Assembly: GCF_029227915.1 (NCBI RefSeq)
Contig: NC_079882.1
Span: forward strand, 15,202,501 to 15,266,500
DNA length: 64,000 nucleotides
Direction: 5' to 3'
Source: Hydractinia symbiolongicarpus
Lineage: Eukaryota > Cnidaria > Hydrozoa > Anthoathecata > Hydractiniidae
In this document: piece by piece, positions 11,291 to 27,100 of the stretch
Numbering within the stretch: position 1 is the first letter of the stretch
Layout of the letters: each line of letters opens with the position of its first letter
Made by a program: the position numbers and the translations under genes
Notes under the pieces: generated by a model
What the model saw: only the letters and a program-made list of their open reading frames with translations
What the model was told of the DNA's origin: nothing
Databases searched by the model: none

Positions 11291-14200
11291 GCACGTAATT
11301 AAGAGTGTTGTAAGGCAACAGCGATAATGAAAGCAACTTGGGACGTTGTAGCGCATTGAGACTGGAAGGAATGGTCCAATGGTAACCCGCGCTGGCAGAT
11401 GGAACCACGTAATCTACGTGTGAGGCCTTTATTAGAATGCAAAAGGACATATTACAGCCTTTATAGGACTGTGCACGTAGTTAAGAGTGTTGTAAAGCAA
11501 CGGCGCCAATGAAAACGACTTGGGACGTTGTAGCGCATTGAGACTGTAAGGACTAGGCTAATGGTAACCTGCGCAGGCAGGTGAAACCACGTGATTTACG
11601 TGTGAGGCCCTTATTAGACTGCAAAAGGCCATATTACAGCCTTTATAGGACTGTGCACGTAGGTAAGAGTGTTCTAATGCAACGGCGCTAATGAAAAAGA
11701 TTTGGGACGTTGTAATGCATTCAGACTGGAAGGACTAGGCCAATGGTAACCTGCGCAGACAGGTGAAACCACGTGATTTACGTGTGAGGCTTTTATTAGA
11801 CTGCAAAAGGCCATATTACAGCCTTTATAGGACTGTGCACGTAGTTTAGAGTGTTGTAAGGCAACAGCGATAATGAAAACAACTTGGGACGTTTTAGCGC
11901 ATTGAGACTGGAAGGAATAGTCCAATGGTAACCTGCGCAGACCGGTGAAACCACGTGATTACGTGTGAGGCCTTTATTAGACTGCAAAAGGCCATATTAC
12001 AGCTTTTATAGGACTGTGCACGTAGTTAAGAGTGTTGTAAAGCAACAGCGCTAATGAAAACGACTTGGGAGGTTGTAGCGCATTGAGACTGGAAAGACAA
12101 GTCCAATGGTAACCTGCACAGGCAGATGGAACCACGTGATTTACGTGTGAGGCCTTTATTAGACTGCAAAAGGCCAAATTACAGTCTTTATAGGACTGTG
12201 CACGTACTTAAGAGTGTTATAAGGCAACGGCGCTAATGAAAACGACTTGGGACGTTGTAGCGTATTGAGACTGAAAGGACTAGGTCAATGGTAGCCTGCG
12301 CAGGCATGTGAAAACACGTGATTTACGTGTGAAGCCTTTATTAGACTGCAAAAGGCCATATTACAGCCTTTATAGGACTGTGCACGTAGGTAAGAGTGTT
12401 CTAATGCAACGGCGCTAATGAAAAAGATTTGGGACGTTGTAATGCATTCAGACTGGAAGGACTAGGCTAATGGTAACCTGCACAGACAGGTGAAACCACG
12501 TGATTTACGTGTGAGGCCTTTATTAGACTGCAAAAGGCCAAATTACAGTCTTTATAGGACTGTGCACGTACTTAAGAGTGTTGTAAGGCAACGGCGCTAA
12601 TGAAAACGACTTGGGCCGTTGTAGCGCATTGAGACTGGAAGGACTAGGTCAATGGTGACCTGCACAGGCAGATGGAACCACGTGATTTACGTATGAAGCC
12701 TTTACTAGACTGCAAAAGGCCAAATTACAGCCTTTATAGGACTGTGCACGTAGTTAAGAGTGTTGTAAGGCAACGGCGCTAATGAAAACGACTTGGGACG
12801 TTGTAGCGCATTGAGACTTTAAGGACTAGGCCAATGGTAACCTACGCAGACAGGTGAAACCACGTGATTTACGTGTGAGGCCTTTATTAGACTGCAAAAG
12901 GCCATATTACAGCCTTTGTAGGACTGTGCAGGTAGTTAAGAGTGTTGTAAAGCAACGGCGCTTATGAAAACGACTTGGGACGTTGTGGCACATTGAGACT
13001 GGAAGGACTAGGCCAATGGTAACCTGCTCAGGCAGGTGAAACCACGTGATTTACGTGTGAAGCCTTTTTTAGACTGCAAAAGGCCATATTACAGCCTTTA
13101 TAGGACTGTGCACGTAGTTAAGAGTGTCTTAAGGCAACGGCGCTAATGAAAACAACTTGAGACGTTGTATCACATTGAGACTGGAAGGAATAGTCCAATG
13201 GTAACCCGCGCAGGCAGATGGAACCACGTGATCTACGTGTGAGGCCTTTATTAGACTGCAAAAGGACATATTACAGCCTTTATAGGACTGTGCACGTAGT
13301 TTAGAGTGTTGTAAAGCAACGGCGCTAATGAAAACGACTTGGGACGTTGCAACGCATTGAGACTGGAACGACTAGTCCAATGGTAACCTGCACAGGCAGA
13401 TGGAACCACGTGATTTACGTGTGAGGCCTTTATTAGACTGCAAAAGGCCATATTACAGCCTTTATAGGACTGTGCACGTAGGTAAGAGTGTTGTAATACA
13501 ACGGCGCTAATGAAAAAGATTTGGGACGTTGTAATGCATTTAGACTGGAAGGACTAGGCCAATGGTAACCTGCGCAGACAGGTGAAACCACGTGATTTAC
13601 GTGTGAGGCTTTTATTAGACTGCAAAAGGCCATATTACAGCCTTTATAGGACTGTGCACGTAGTTAAGAGTGTTGTAAGGCAACAGCGATAATGAAAACA
13701 ACTTGGAACGTTTTAGCGCATTGAGACTGGAAGGAATAGTCCAATGGTAACCTGCGCAGACCGGTGAAACCACGTGATTACCTGTGAGGCCTTTAATAGA
13801 CTGCAAAAGGCCATATTACAGCTTTTATAGGACTGTGCACGTAGTTAAGAGTGTTGTAAAGCAACAGCGCTAATGAAAACGACTTGGGAGGTTGTAGCGC
13901 ATTGAGACTGGAACGACAAGTCCAATGGTAACCTGCACAGGCAGATGGAACCACGTGATTTACGTGCGAGGCCTTTATTAGACTGCAAAAGGCCAAATTA
14001 CAGTCTTTATAGGACTGTGCACGTACTTAAGAGTGTTGTAAGGCAACGGCGCTAATGAAAACGACTTGGGACGTTGTAGCGCATTGAGACTGGAAGGACT
14101 AGGTCAATGGTAACCTACGCAGGCAGATGGAACCACGTGATCTACGTGTGAGGCCTTTATTAGACTGCAAAAGGACATATTACAGCCTTTATAGGACTGT

Positions 14201-17200
14201 GCACGTAGTTAAGAGTGTTGTAAAGCAACGGCGCTAATGAAAACGACTTGGGACGTTGTAGCGCATTGAGACTGGAAGAACTAGGCCAATAGTAACCTAC
14301 GCAGACAGGTGAAACCACGTGATTTACGTGTGAGGCCTTTATTAGACTGCAAAAGGCCATATTACAGCCTTTGTAGGACTGTGCAGGTAGTTAAGAGTGT
14401 TGTAAAGCAACGGCGCTAATGAAAACGACTTGGGACGTTGTAGCACATTGAGACTGGAAGGACTAGGCCAATGGTAACCTGCTCAGGCAGGTGAAACCAC
14501 GTGATTTACGTGTGAAGCCTTTATTAGACTGCAAAAGGCCATATTACAGCCTTTATAGGACTGTGCACGTAGTTAAGAGTGTTCTAAGGCCACGCGCTAA
14601 GGAAAACCACTTGGGAAGTTGTAGCGCATTGAGACTGGAAGGACTAGGACAATGGTGACCAGCGCAGACCGGTGAAACCACGTGATTAACGTGTGAGGCC
14701 TTTATTAGACTGCAAAGGGCCATATTACAGCCTTTATAGGACTGTGCACGTAGTTAAGAGTGTCTTAAGGCAACGGCGCTAATGAAAACAACTTGAGACG
14801 TTGTATCACATTGAGACTGGAAGGAATAGTCCAATGGTAACCCGCGCAGGCAGATGGAACCACGTGATCTACGTGTGAGGCCTTTATTAGACTGCAAAAA
14901 GACATATTACTGCCTTTATAGGACTGTGCACGTAGTTAAGAGTGTTGTAAATCAACGGCGCTAATGAAAACGACTTGGGACGTTGTAACGCATTGAGACT
15001 GGAACGACTAGTCCAATGGTAACCTGCACAGGCAGATGGAACCACGTGATTTACGTGTGAGGCCTTTATTAGACTGCAAAAGGCCAAATTTCAGCCTTTA
15101 TAGGACTGTGCACGTAGTTAAGAGTGTTCTAAGGCAACTTCGCCAATGAAAACGACTTGGGACGTTGTAGCGCATTGAGACTGGAAGGACTAGGTCAATG
15201 GTAACCTGTACAGACAGGTGAAACCACGTGATTTACGTGTGAAGCCTTTATTAGACTGCAAAATGCCATATTACAGCCATTATAGGACTGTGCACGTAGG
15301 TAAGAATGTTCTAATGCAACGGCGCTAATGAAAAAGATTTGGGACGTTGTAATGCATTTAGACTGGAAGGACTAAGCCAATGGTAACCTGCGCAGACATG
15401 TGAAACCACGTGATTTACATGTGAGGCTTTTATTAGACTGCAAAAGGCCATATTACAGCCTTTATGGGACTGTGCACGTAGTTAAGAGTGTTCTAAGGCA
15501 ACTTCGCCAATGAAAACGACTTGGGACGTTGTAGCGCATTGAGACTGGAAGGACTAGGTCAATGGTAACCTGCACAGACAGGTGAAACCACGTGATTTAC
15601 GTGTGAAGCCTTTATTAGACTGCAAAATGCCATATTACAGCCTTTATAGGACTGTGCACGTAGGTAAGAATGTTCTAATGCAACGGCGCTAATGAAAAAG
15701 ATTTGGGACGTTGTAATGCATTTAGACTGGAAGAACTAGGCCAATGGTAACCTGCGCAGACAGGTGAAACCACGTGATTTACGTGTGAAGCCTTTATTAG
15801 ACTGCAAAAGGCCATATTACAGCTTTTATAGGACTGTGCACGTAGTTAAGAGTGTTGTAAAGCAACAGCGCTAATGAAAACGACTTGGGAGGTTGTAGCG
15901 CATTGAGACTGGAAAGACAAGTCCAATGGTAACCTGCACAGGCAGATGGAACCACGTGATTTACGTGTGAGGACTTTATTAGACTGCAAAAGGCCAAATT
16001 ACAGTCTTTATAGGACTGTGCACGTACTAAAGAGTGTTATAAGGCAACGGCGCTAATGAAAACGACTTGGGACGTTGTAGCGCATTGAGACTGGAACGAC
16101 TAGGTCAATGGTAACCTGCGCAGGCATGTAAAAACACGTGATTTACGTGTGAAGCCTTTATTAGACTGCAAAAGGCCGTATTACAGCCTTTATAGGACTG
16201 TGCACGTAGTTAAGAGTGTTGTAAAGCAACGGCGCCAATGAAAACGACTTGGGACGTTGTAGCGCATTGAGACTGTAAGGACTAGGCCAATGGTAACCTG
16301 CGCAGGCAGGTGAAACCACGTGATTTACGTGTGAGGCCCTTATTGGACTGCAAAAGGCCATATTACAGCCTTTATAGGACTGTGCAGGTAGTTAAGAGTG
16401 TTCTCAGACCACGGCGCTAAGGAAAACCACTTGGAACGTTGTAGTGCATTGAGACTGGAAGGAATAGTCCAATGGTAACCTGCACAGACAGGTGAAACCA
16501 CGTGATTTACGTGTGAGGCTTTTATTAGACTGCAAAAGGCCATATTACAGCCTTTATAGGACTGTGCACGTAGTTAAGAGTGTTGTAAGGCAACAGCGAT
16601 AATGAAAACAACTTGGGACGTTTTAGCGCATTGAGACTGGAAGGAATAGTCCAATGGTAACCTGCGCAGACCGGTGAAACCACGTGATTACGTGTGAGGC
16701 CTTTATTAGACTGCAAAACGCCATATTACAGCTTTTATAGGACTGTGCACGTAGTTAAGAGTGTTGTAAAGCAACAGCGCTAATTAAAACGACTTGGGAG
16801 GTTGTAGCGCATTGAGACTGGAACGACAAGTCCAATGGTAACCTGCACAGGCAGATGGAACCACGTGATTTACGTGTGAGGCCTTTATTAGACTGCAAAA
16901 GGCCAAATTACAGCCTTTATAGGACTGTGCACGTACTTAAGAGTGTTGTAAGGCAACGGCGCTAATGAAAACGACTTGGGACGTTGTAGCGCATTGAGAA
17001 TGGAAGGACTAGGTCAATGGTGACCTGCACAGGCAGATGGAACCACGTGATTTACGTATGAATCCTTTACTATACTGAAAAAGGCCAAATTACAGCCTTT
17101 ATAGGACTGTGCACGTAGTTAAGAGTGTTGTAAGGCAACGGCGCTAATGAAAACGACTTGGGACGTTGTAGCGCATTGAGACTGTAAAGACTAGGCCAAT

Positions 17201-20200
17201 GGTAACCTACGCAGACAGGTGAAACCATGTGATTTACGTGTGAGGCCTTTATTAGACTGCAAAAGGCCATATTACAGCCTTTGTAGGACTGTGCAGGTAG
17301 TTAAGAGTGTTGTAAAGCAACGGCGCTAATGAAAACGACTTGGGACGTTGTAGCACATTGAGACTGGAAGGACTGGAGCAATGGTAACCTGCTCAGGCAG
17401 GTGAAACCACGTGATTTACGTGTGAAGCCTTTACTAGACTGCAAAAGGCCATATTACAGACTTTATAGGACTGTGCACGTAGTTAAGAGTGTTCTAAGGC
17501 CACGCGCTAAGGAAAACCACTTGGGAAGTTGTAGCGCATTGAGACTGGAAGGACTAGGACAATGGTGACCAGCGCAGACCGCTAAAACCACGTGATTAAC
17601 GTGTGAGGCCTTTATTAGACTGCAAAGGGCCATATTACAGCCTTTATAGGACTGTGCACGTAGTTAAGAGTGTCTTAAGGCAACGGCGCTAATAGAAACA
17701 ACTTGAGACGTTGTATCACATTGAGACTGGAAGGAATAGCCCAATGGTAACCTGCGCAGGCAGATGGAACCACGTGATCTACGTGTGAGGCCTTTATTAG
17801 ACTGCAAAAGGACATATTACAGCCTTTACAGGACTGTGCACGTAGTTAAGAGTGTTGTAAAGCAACGGCGCTAATGAAAACGACTTGGGACGTTGTAGCG
17901 CATTGAGACTGGAAGGACTAGGCCAATGGTAACCTACGTAGACAGGTAAAACCACGTGATTTACGTGTGAGGCCTTTATTAGACTGCAAAAGGCCATATT
18001 ACAGCCTTTGTAGGACTGTGCAGGTAGTTAAGAGTGTTGTAAAGCAACGGCGCTAATGAAAACGACTTGGGACGTTGTAGCACATTGAGACTGGAAGGAC
18101 TAGGCCAATGGTAACCTGCTCAGGCAGGTGAAACCACGTGATTAACGTGTGAAGCCTTTATTAGACTGCAAAAGGCCATATTACAGCCTTTATAGGACTG
18201 TGCACGTAGTTAAGAGTGTTCTAAGGCCACGCGCTAAGGAAAACCACTTGAGACGTTGTAGCGCATTGCGACTGGAAGGAATAGTCCAATGGTAACCCGC
18301 GCAGGCAGATGGAACCACGTGATCTACGTGTGAGGCTTTTATTAGAATGCAAAAGGACATATTACAGCCTTTATAGGACTGTGCACGTAGTTAAGAGTGT
18401 TATAAAGCAACGGCGCCAATGAAAACGACTTGGGACGTTGTAGCGCATTGAGACTGTAAGGACTAGGCCAATGGTAACCTGCGCAGGCAGGTGAAACCAC
18501 TTGATTTACGTGTGAGGCCCTTATTAGACTGCAAAAGGCCAAATTACAGCCTTTATAGGACTGTGTACGTAGTTAAGAGTGTTCTAAGGCAACTTCGCCA
18601 ATAAATACGACTTGGGACGTTGAAGCGCACTGAAACTGGAAGGACTAGGTCAATGGTAACCTGCACAGACAGGTGAAACCACGTGATTTACGTGTGAAGC
18701 CTTTATTAGACTGCAAAATGCCATATTACAGCCTTTATAGGACTGTGCACGTAGGTAAGAGTGTTCTAATGCAACAGCGCTAATGAAGAAGATTTGGGAC
18801 GTTGTAATGCATTTAGACTGGAAGGACTAGGCCAATGGTAACCTGCGCAGACAGGTGAAACCAGGTGATTTACGTGTGAGGCTTTTATTAGACTGCAAAA
18901 GGCCATATTACAGCCTTTATAGGACTGTGCACGTAATTAAGAGTGTTGTAAGGCAACAGCGATAATGAAAGCAACTTGGGACGTTGTAGCGCATTGAGAC
19001 TGGAAGGAATGGTCCAATGGTAACCCGCGCAGGCAGATGGAACCACGTAATCTACGTGTGAGGCCTTTATTAGAATGCAAAAGGACATATTACAGCCTTT
19101 ATAGGACTGTGCACGTAGTTAAGAGTGTTGTAAAGCAACGGCGATAATGAAAACGACTTGGGACGTTGTAGCGCATTGAGACTGTAAGGACTAGGCTAAT
19201 GGTAACCTGCGCAGGCAGGTGAAACCACGTGATTTACGTGTGAGGCCCTTATTATACTGCAAAAGGCCATATTACAGCCTTTATAGGACTGTGCACGTAG
19301 GTAAGAGTGTTCTAATGCAACGGCGCTAATGAAAAAGATTTGGGACGTTGTAATGCATTCAGACTGGAAGGACTAGGCCAATGGTAACCTGCGCAGACAG
19401 GTGAAACCACGTGATTTACGTGTGAGGCTTTTATTAGACTGCAAAAGGCCATATTACAGCCTTTATAGGACTGTGCACGTAGTTAAGAGTGTTGTAAGGC
19501 AACAGCGATAATGAAAACAACTTGGGACGTTTTAGCGCATTGAGACTGGAAGGAATAGTCCAATGGTAACCTGCGCAGACCGGTGAAACCACGTGATTAC
19601 GTGTGAGGCCTTTATTAGACTGCAAAAGGCCATATTACAGCTTTTATAGGACTGTGCACGTAGTTAAGAGTGTTGTAAAGCAACAGCGCTAATGAAAACG
19701 ACTTGGGAGGTTGTAGCGCATTGAGACTGGAAAGACAAGTCCAATGGTAACCTGCACAGGCAGATGGAACCACGTGATTTACGTGTGAGGCCTTTATTAG
19801 ACTGCAAAAGGCCAAATTACAGTCTTTATAGGACTGTGCACGTACTTAAGAGTGTTATAAGGCAACGGCGCTAATGAAAACGACTTGGGACGTTGTAGCG
19901 TATTGAGACTGAAAGGACTAGGTCAATGGTAGCCTGCGCAGGCATGTGAAAACACGTGATTTACGTGTGAAGCCTTTATTAGACTGCAAAAGGCCATATT
20001 ACAGCCTTTATAGGACTGTGCACGTAGGTAAGAGTGTTCTAATGCAACGGCGCTAATGAAAAAGATTTGGGACGTTGTAATGCATTCAGACTGGAAGGAC
20101 TAGGCTAATGGTAACCTGCAGAGACAGGTGAAACCACGTGATTTACGTGTGAGGCCTTTATTAGACTGCAAAAGGCCAAATTACAGTCTTTATAGGACTG

Positions 20201-23200
20201 TGCACGTACTTAAGAGTGTTGTAAGGCAACGGCGCTAATGAAAACGACTTGGGCCGTTGTAGCGCATTGAGACTGGAAGGACTAGGTCAATGGTGACCTG
20301 CACAGGCAGATGGAACCACGTGATTTACGTATGAAGCCTTTACTAGACTGCAAAAGGCCAAATTACAGCCTTTATAGGACTGTGCACGTAGTTAAGAGTG
20401 TTGTAAGGCAACGGCGCTAATGAAAACGACTTGGGACGTTGTAGCGCATTGAGACTTTAAGGACTAGGCCAATGGTAACCTACGCAGACAGGTGAAACCA
20501 CGTGATTTACGTGTGAGGCCTTTATTAGACTGCAAAAGGCCATATTACAGCCTTTGTAGGACTGTGCAGGTAGTTAAGAGTGTTGTAAAGCAACGGCGCT
20601 TATGAAAACGACTTGGGACGTTGTGGCACATTGAGACTGGAAGGACTAGGCCAATGGTAACCTGCTCAGGCAGGTGAAACCACGTGATTTACGTGTGAAG
20701 CCTTTTTTAGACTGCAAAAGGCCATATTACAGCCTTTATAGGACTGTGCACGTAGTTAAGAGTCTCTTAAGGCAACGGCGCTAATGAAAACAACTTGAGA
20801 CGTTGTATCACATTGAGACTGGAAGGAATAGTCCAATGGTAACCCGCGCAGGCAGATGGAACCACGTGATCTACGTGTGAGGCCTTTATTAGACTGCAAA
20901 AGGACATATTACAGCCTTTATAGGACTGTGCACGTAGTTAAGAGTGTTGTAAAGCAACGGCGCTAATGAAAACGACTTGGGACGTTGCAACGCATTGAGA
21001 CTGGAACGACTAGTCCAATGGTAACCTGCACAGGCAGATGGAACCACGTGATTTGCGTGTGAGGCCTTTATTAGACTGCAAAAGGCCATATTACAGCCTT
21101 TATAGGACTGTGCACGTAGGTAAGAGTGTTGTAATACAACGGCGCTAATGAAAAAGATTTGGGACGTTGTAATGCATTTAGACTGGAAGGACTAGGCCAA
21201 TGGTAACCTGCGCAGACAGGTGAAACCACGTGATTTACGTGTGAGGCTTTTATTAGACTGCAAAAGGCCATATTACAGCCTTTATAGGACTGTGCACGTA
21301 GTTAAGAGTGTTGTAAGGCAACAGCGATAATGAAAACAACTTGGGACGTTTTAGCGCATTGAGACTGGAAGGAATAGTCCAATGGTAACCTGCGCAGACC
21401 GGTGAAACCACGTGATTACCTGTGAGGCCTTTAATAGACTGCAAAAGGCCATATTACAGCTTTTATAGGACTGTGCACGTAGTTAAGAGTGTTGTAAAGC
21501 AACAGCGCTAATGAAAACGACTTGGGAGGTTGTAGCGCATTGAGACTGGAACGACAAGTCCAATGGTAACCTGCACAGGCAGATGGAACCACGTGATTTA
21601 CGTGTGAGGCCTTTATTAGACTGCAAAAGGCCAAATTACAGTCTTTATAGGACTGTGCACGTACTTAAGAGTATTGTAAGGCAACGGCGCTAATGAAAAC
21701 GACTTGGGACGTTGTAGCGCATTGAGACTGGAAGGACTAGGTCAATGGTAACCTACGCAGGCAGATGGAACCACGTGATCTACGTGTGAGGCCTTTATTA
21801 GACTGCAAAAGGACATATTACAGCCTTTATAGGACTGTGCACGTAGTTAAGAGTGTTGTAAAGCAACGGCGCTAATGAAAACGACTTGGGACGTTGTAGC
21901 GCATTGAGACTGGAAGAACTAGGCCAATAGTAACCTACGCAGACAGGTGAAACCACGTGATTTACGTGTGAGGCCTTTATTAGACTGCAAAAGGCCATAT
22001 TACAGCCTTTGTAGGACTGTGCAGGTAGTTAAGAGTGTTGTAAAGCAACGGCGCTAATGAAAACGACTTGGGACGTTGTAGCACATTGAGACTGGAAGGA
22101 CTAGGCCAATGGTAACCTGCTCAGGCAGGTGAAACCACGTGATTTACGTGTGAAGCCTTTATTAGACTGCAAAAGGCCATATTACAGCCTTTATAGGACT
22201 GTGCACGTAGTTAAGAGTGTTCTAAGGCCACGCGCTAAGGAAAATCACTTGGGAAGTTGTAGCGCATTGAGACTGGAAGGACTAGGACAATGGTGACCAG
22301 CGCAGACCGGTGAAACCACGTGATTAACGTGTGAGGCCTTTATTAGACTGCAAAGGGCCATATTACAGCCTTTATAGGACTGTGCACGTAGTTAAGAGTG
22401 TCTTAAGGCAACGGCGCTAATGAAAACAACTTGAGACGTTGTATCACATTGAGACTGGAAGGAATAGTCCAATGGTAACCCGCGCAGGCAGATGGAACCA
22501 CGTGATCTACGTGTGAGGCCTTTATTAGACTGCAAAAAGACATATTACTGCCTTTATAGGACTGTGCACGTAGTTAAGAGTGTTGTAAAGCAACGGCGCT
22601 AATGAAAACGACTTGGGACGTTGTAACGCATTGAGACTGGAACGACTAGTCCAATGGTAACCTGCACAGGCAGATGGAACCACGTGATTTACGTGTGAGG
22701 CCTTTATTAGACTGCAAAAGGCCAAATTTCAGCCTTTATAGGACTGTGCACGTAGTTAAGAGTGTTCTAAGGCAACTTCGCCAATGAAAACGACTTGGGA
22801 CGTTGTAGCGCATTGAGACTGGAAGGACTAGGTCAATGGTAACCTGTACAGACAGGTGAAACCACGTGATTTACGTGTGAAGCCTTTATTAGACTGCAAA
22901 ATGCCATATTACAGCCATTATAGGACTGTGCACGTAGGTAAGAATGTTCTAATGCAACGGCGCTAATGAAAAAGATTTGGGACGTTGTAATGCATTTAGA
23001 CTGGAAGGACTAAGCCAATGGTAACCTGCGCAGACATGTGAAACCACGTGATTTACGTGTGAGGCTTTTATTAGACTGCAAAAGGCCATATTACAGCCTT
23101 TATGGGACTGTGCACGTAGTTAAGAGTGTTCTAAGGCAACTTCGCCAATGAAAACGACTTGGGACGTTGTAGCGCATTGAGACTGGAAGGACTAGGTCAA

Positions 23201-24155
23201 TGGTAACCTGCACAGACAGGTGAAACCACGTGATTTACGTGTGAAGCCTTTATTAGACTGCAAAATGCCATATTACAGCCTTTATAGGACTGTGCACGTA
23301 GGTAAGAATGTTCTAATGCAACGGCGCTAATGAAAAAGATTTGGGACGTTGTAATGCATTTAGACTGGAAGAACTAGGCCAATGGTAACCTGCGCAGACA
23401 GGTGAAACCACGTGATTTACGTGTGAAGCCTTTATTAGACTGCAAAAGGCCATATTACAGCTTTTATAGGACTGTGCACGTAGTTAAGAGTGTTGTAAAG
23501 CAACAGCGCTAATGAAAACGACTTGGGAGGTTGTAGCGCATTGAGACTGGAAAGACAAGTCCAATGGTAACCTGCACAGGCAGATGGAACCACGTGATTT
23601 ACGTGTGAGGACTTTATTAGACTGCAAAAGGCCAAATTACAGTCTTTATAGGACTGTGCACGTACTAAAGAGTGTTATAAGGCAACGGCGCTAATGAAAA
23701 CGACTTGGGACGTTGTAGCGCATTGAGACTGGAACGACTAGGTCAATGGTAACCTGCGCAGGCATGTAAAAACACGTGATTTACGTGTGAAGCCTTTATT
23801 AGACTGCAAAAGGCCGTATTACAGCCTTTATAGGACTGTGCACGTAGTTAAGAGTGTTGTAAAGCAACGGCGCCAATGAAAACGACTTGGGACGTTGTAG
23901 CGCATTGAGACTGTAAGGACTAGGCCAATGGTAACCTGCGCAGGCAGGTGAAACCACGTGATTTACGTGTGAGGCCCTTATTGGACTGCAAAAGGCCATA
24001 TTACAGCCTTTATAGGACTGTGCAGGTAGTTAAGAGTGTTCTCAGACCACGGCGCTAAGGAAAACCACTTGGAACGTTGTAGTGCATTGAGACTGGAAGG
24101 AATAGTCCAATGGTAACCTGCACAGACAGGTGAAACCACGTGATTTACGTGTGAA
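11090..24155. repeat. Long higher-order repeat: 7638 bp period (42 monomers), second copy partial
   Basis: About 11090-16517 is repeated at about 18728-24155 with a constant offset of 7638 over 5.4 kb (checked at 11113, 13433, 14160, 15797 and 16161). Very few differences are visible, for example TAGTTTAGAG at about 13297 against TAGTTAAGAG in the partner, and TTTACATGTG at about 15416 against TTTACGTGTG. The intervening part of unit 1, about 16.5-18.7 kb, resembles about 7.1-11.1 kb instead. Copy 2 stops matching when the class order changes near 24155. Confidence 0.88.
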
Positions 24156-27100
24156 GCCTTTATTAGACTGCAAAATGCCATATTACAGCCTTTATAGGAC
24201 TGTGCACGTAGGTAAGAATGTTCTAATGCAACGGCGCTAATGAAAACAACTTGGGACGTTGTAGCGCATTGAGACTGGAAGGAATATTCCAATGGTAACC
24301 TGCGCAGACCGGTGAAACCACGTGATTACGTGTGAGGCCTTTATTAGACTGCAAAAGGCCATATTACAGCTTTTATAGGACTGTGCACGTAGTTAAGAGT
24401 GTTGTAAAGCAACAGCGCAAATGAAAACGACTTGGGAGGTTGTAGCGCATTGAGACTGGAACGACAAGTCCAATGGTAACCTGCACAGGCAGATGGAACC
24501 ACGTGATTTACGTGTGAGGACTTTATTAGACTGCAAAAGGCCAAATTACAGTCTTTATAGGACTGTGCACGTACTTAAGAGTGTTTTAAGGCAACGGCGC
24601 TAATGAAAACGACTTGGGACGTTGTAGCGCATTGAGACTGGAACGACTAGGTCAATGGTAACCTGCGCAGGCATGTAAAAACACGTGATTTACGTGTGAA
24701 GCCTTTATTAGACTGCAAAAGGCCGTATTACAGCCTTTATAGGACTGTGCACGTAGTTAAGAGTGTTGTAAAGCAACGGCGCCAATGAAAACGACTTGGG
24801 ACGTTGTAGCGCATTGAGACTGTAAGGACTAGGCCAATGGTAACCTGCGCAGGCAGGTGAAACCACGTGATTTACGTGTGAGGCCCTTATTAGACTGCAA
24901 AAGGCCATATTACAGCCTTTATAGGACTGTGCAGGTAGTTAAGAGTGTTCTCAGACCACGGCGCTAAGGAAAACCACTTGGAACGTTGTAGTGCATTGAG
25001 AATGGAAGGAATAGTCCAATGGTAACCTGCGCAGGCAGGTGAAACCACGTGATTTACGTATGAAGCCTTTACTAGACTGCAAAAGGCCAAATTACAGCCT
25101 TTATAGGACTGTGCACGTAGTTAAGAGTGTCTTAAGGCAACGGCGCTAGTGAAAACGACTTGAGACGTTGTAGCACATTGAGAATGGAAGGACTAGTCCT
25201 ATGGTAACCTGCGCAGACAGGTGAAACCACGTGATTTACGTGTGAGGCCTTTATTTGACTGCAAAAGGCCATAATACAGCCTTTATAGGACTAGGACGTA
25301 GTTAAGAGTGTCTTAAGGCAACGGCGCTAATGAAAACAACTTGAGACGTTGTATCACATTGAGACTGGAAGGAATAGTCCAATAGTAACCCGCGCAGGCA
25401 GATGGAACCACGTGATTTACGTGTGAGGCCTTTATTAGACTGCAAAAGGACATATTACAGCCTTTATAGGACTGTGCACGTAGTTAAGAGTGTTGTAAAG
25501 CAACGGCGCTAATGAAAACGACTTGGGACGTTGTAGCGCATTGAGACTGGAACGACTAGTCCAATGGTAAACTGCACAGGCAGATGGAACTACGTGATTT
25601 ACGTGTGAGGCGTTTATTAGACTGCAAAAGACCAAATTACCGCCTTTATAGGACTGTGCACATAGTTAAGAGTGTTCTAAGGCAACTTCGCCAATGAAAA
25701 CGACTTGGGACGTTGTAGCGCATTGAGACTGGAAGGACTAGGTCAATGGTAACCTGCACAGACAGGTGAAACCACGTGATTTACGTGTGAGGCCTTTATT
25801 AGACTGCAAAAGGCCAAATTACAGCCTTTATAGGACTGTGCACATAGTTAGGAGTGTTGTAAGGCAACAGCGATAATGAAAACAACTTGGGACGTTGTAG
25901 CGCATTGAGACTGGAAGGAATAGTCCAATGGTAACCTGCGCAGACCGGTGAAACCACGTGATTTACGTGTGAGGCCTTTATTAGACTGCAAAAGGCCATA
26001 TTACAGCTTTTATAGGACTGTGCACTTAGTTAAGAGTGTTGTAAAGCAACAGCGCTAATGAAAACGACTTGGGAGGTTGTAGCGCATTGAGACTGGAAGG
26101 AATAGTCCAATGGTAACCTGCGGAGGCAGATGGAACCACGTGATTTACGTGTGAGGACTTTATTAGACTGCAAAAGACCATATTACAGCCTTTATAGGAC
26201 TGTGCACGTAGTTAAGAGTGTTGTAAAGGTACGGTGCTAATGAAAACGACTTGGGACGTTGTAGTACATTGAGACTGGAAGGACTAGACCAATGGTAACC
26301 TGCGCAGGCAGGTGAAACCACGTGATTTACGTGTGAGGCCTTTATTTGACTGCAAAAGGCCATAATGCAGCCTTTATAGGACTAGGACGTAGTGAAGAGT
26401 GTCTTAAGGCAACGGCGCTAATGAAAACGACTTGGGACGTTGTAACGCATTGAGACTGAAACGGCTAGTCCAATGGTAACCTGCACAGGCAGATGGAACC
26501 ACGTGATTTACGTGTGAGGCCTTTATTAGACTGCAAAAGGCCAAATTACAGCCTTTATAGGACTGTGCACGTAGTTAAGAGTGTTCTAAGGCAACTTCGC
26601 CAATGAAAACGACTTGGGACGTTGTAGCGCATTGAGACTGGAAGGACTAGGTCAATGGTAACCTGCACAGACAGGTGAAACCACGTAATTTACGTGTGAA
26701 GCCTTTATTAGACTACAAAATGCCATATTACAGCCTTTATAGGACTGTGCACGTAGTTAAAGTGTTGTAAAGCAACGGCGCTAATGAAAACGACTTGGGA
26801 CGTTGTAACGCATTGAGACTGAAACGGCTAGTCCAATGGTAACCTGCACAGGCAGATGGAACCACGTGATTTACGTGTGAGGCCTTTATTAGACTGCAAA
26901 AGGCCAAATTACAGCCTTTATAGGACTGTGCACGTAGTTAAGAGTGTTGTAAAGCAACGACGCTAATGAAAACAACTTGAGACGTTGTATCACATTGAGA
27001 CTGGAAGGAATAGTCCAATAGTAACCCGCGCAGGCAGATGGAACCACGTGATTTACGTGTGAGGCCTTTATTAGACTGCAAAAGGACATATTACAGCCTT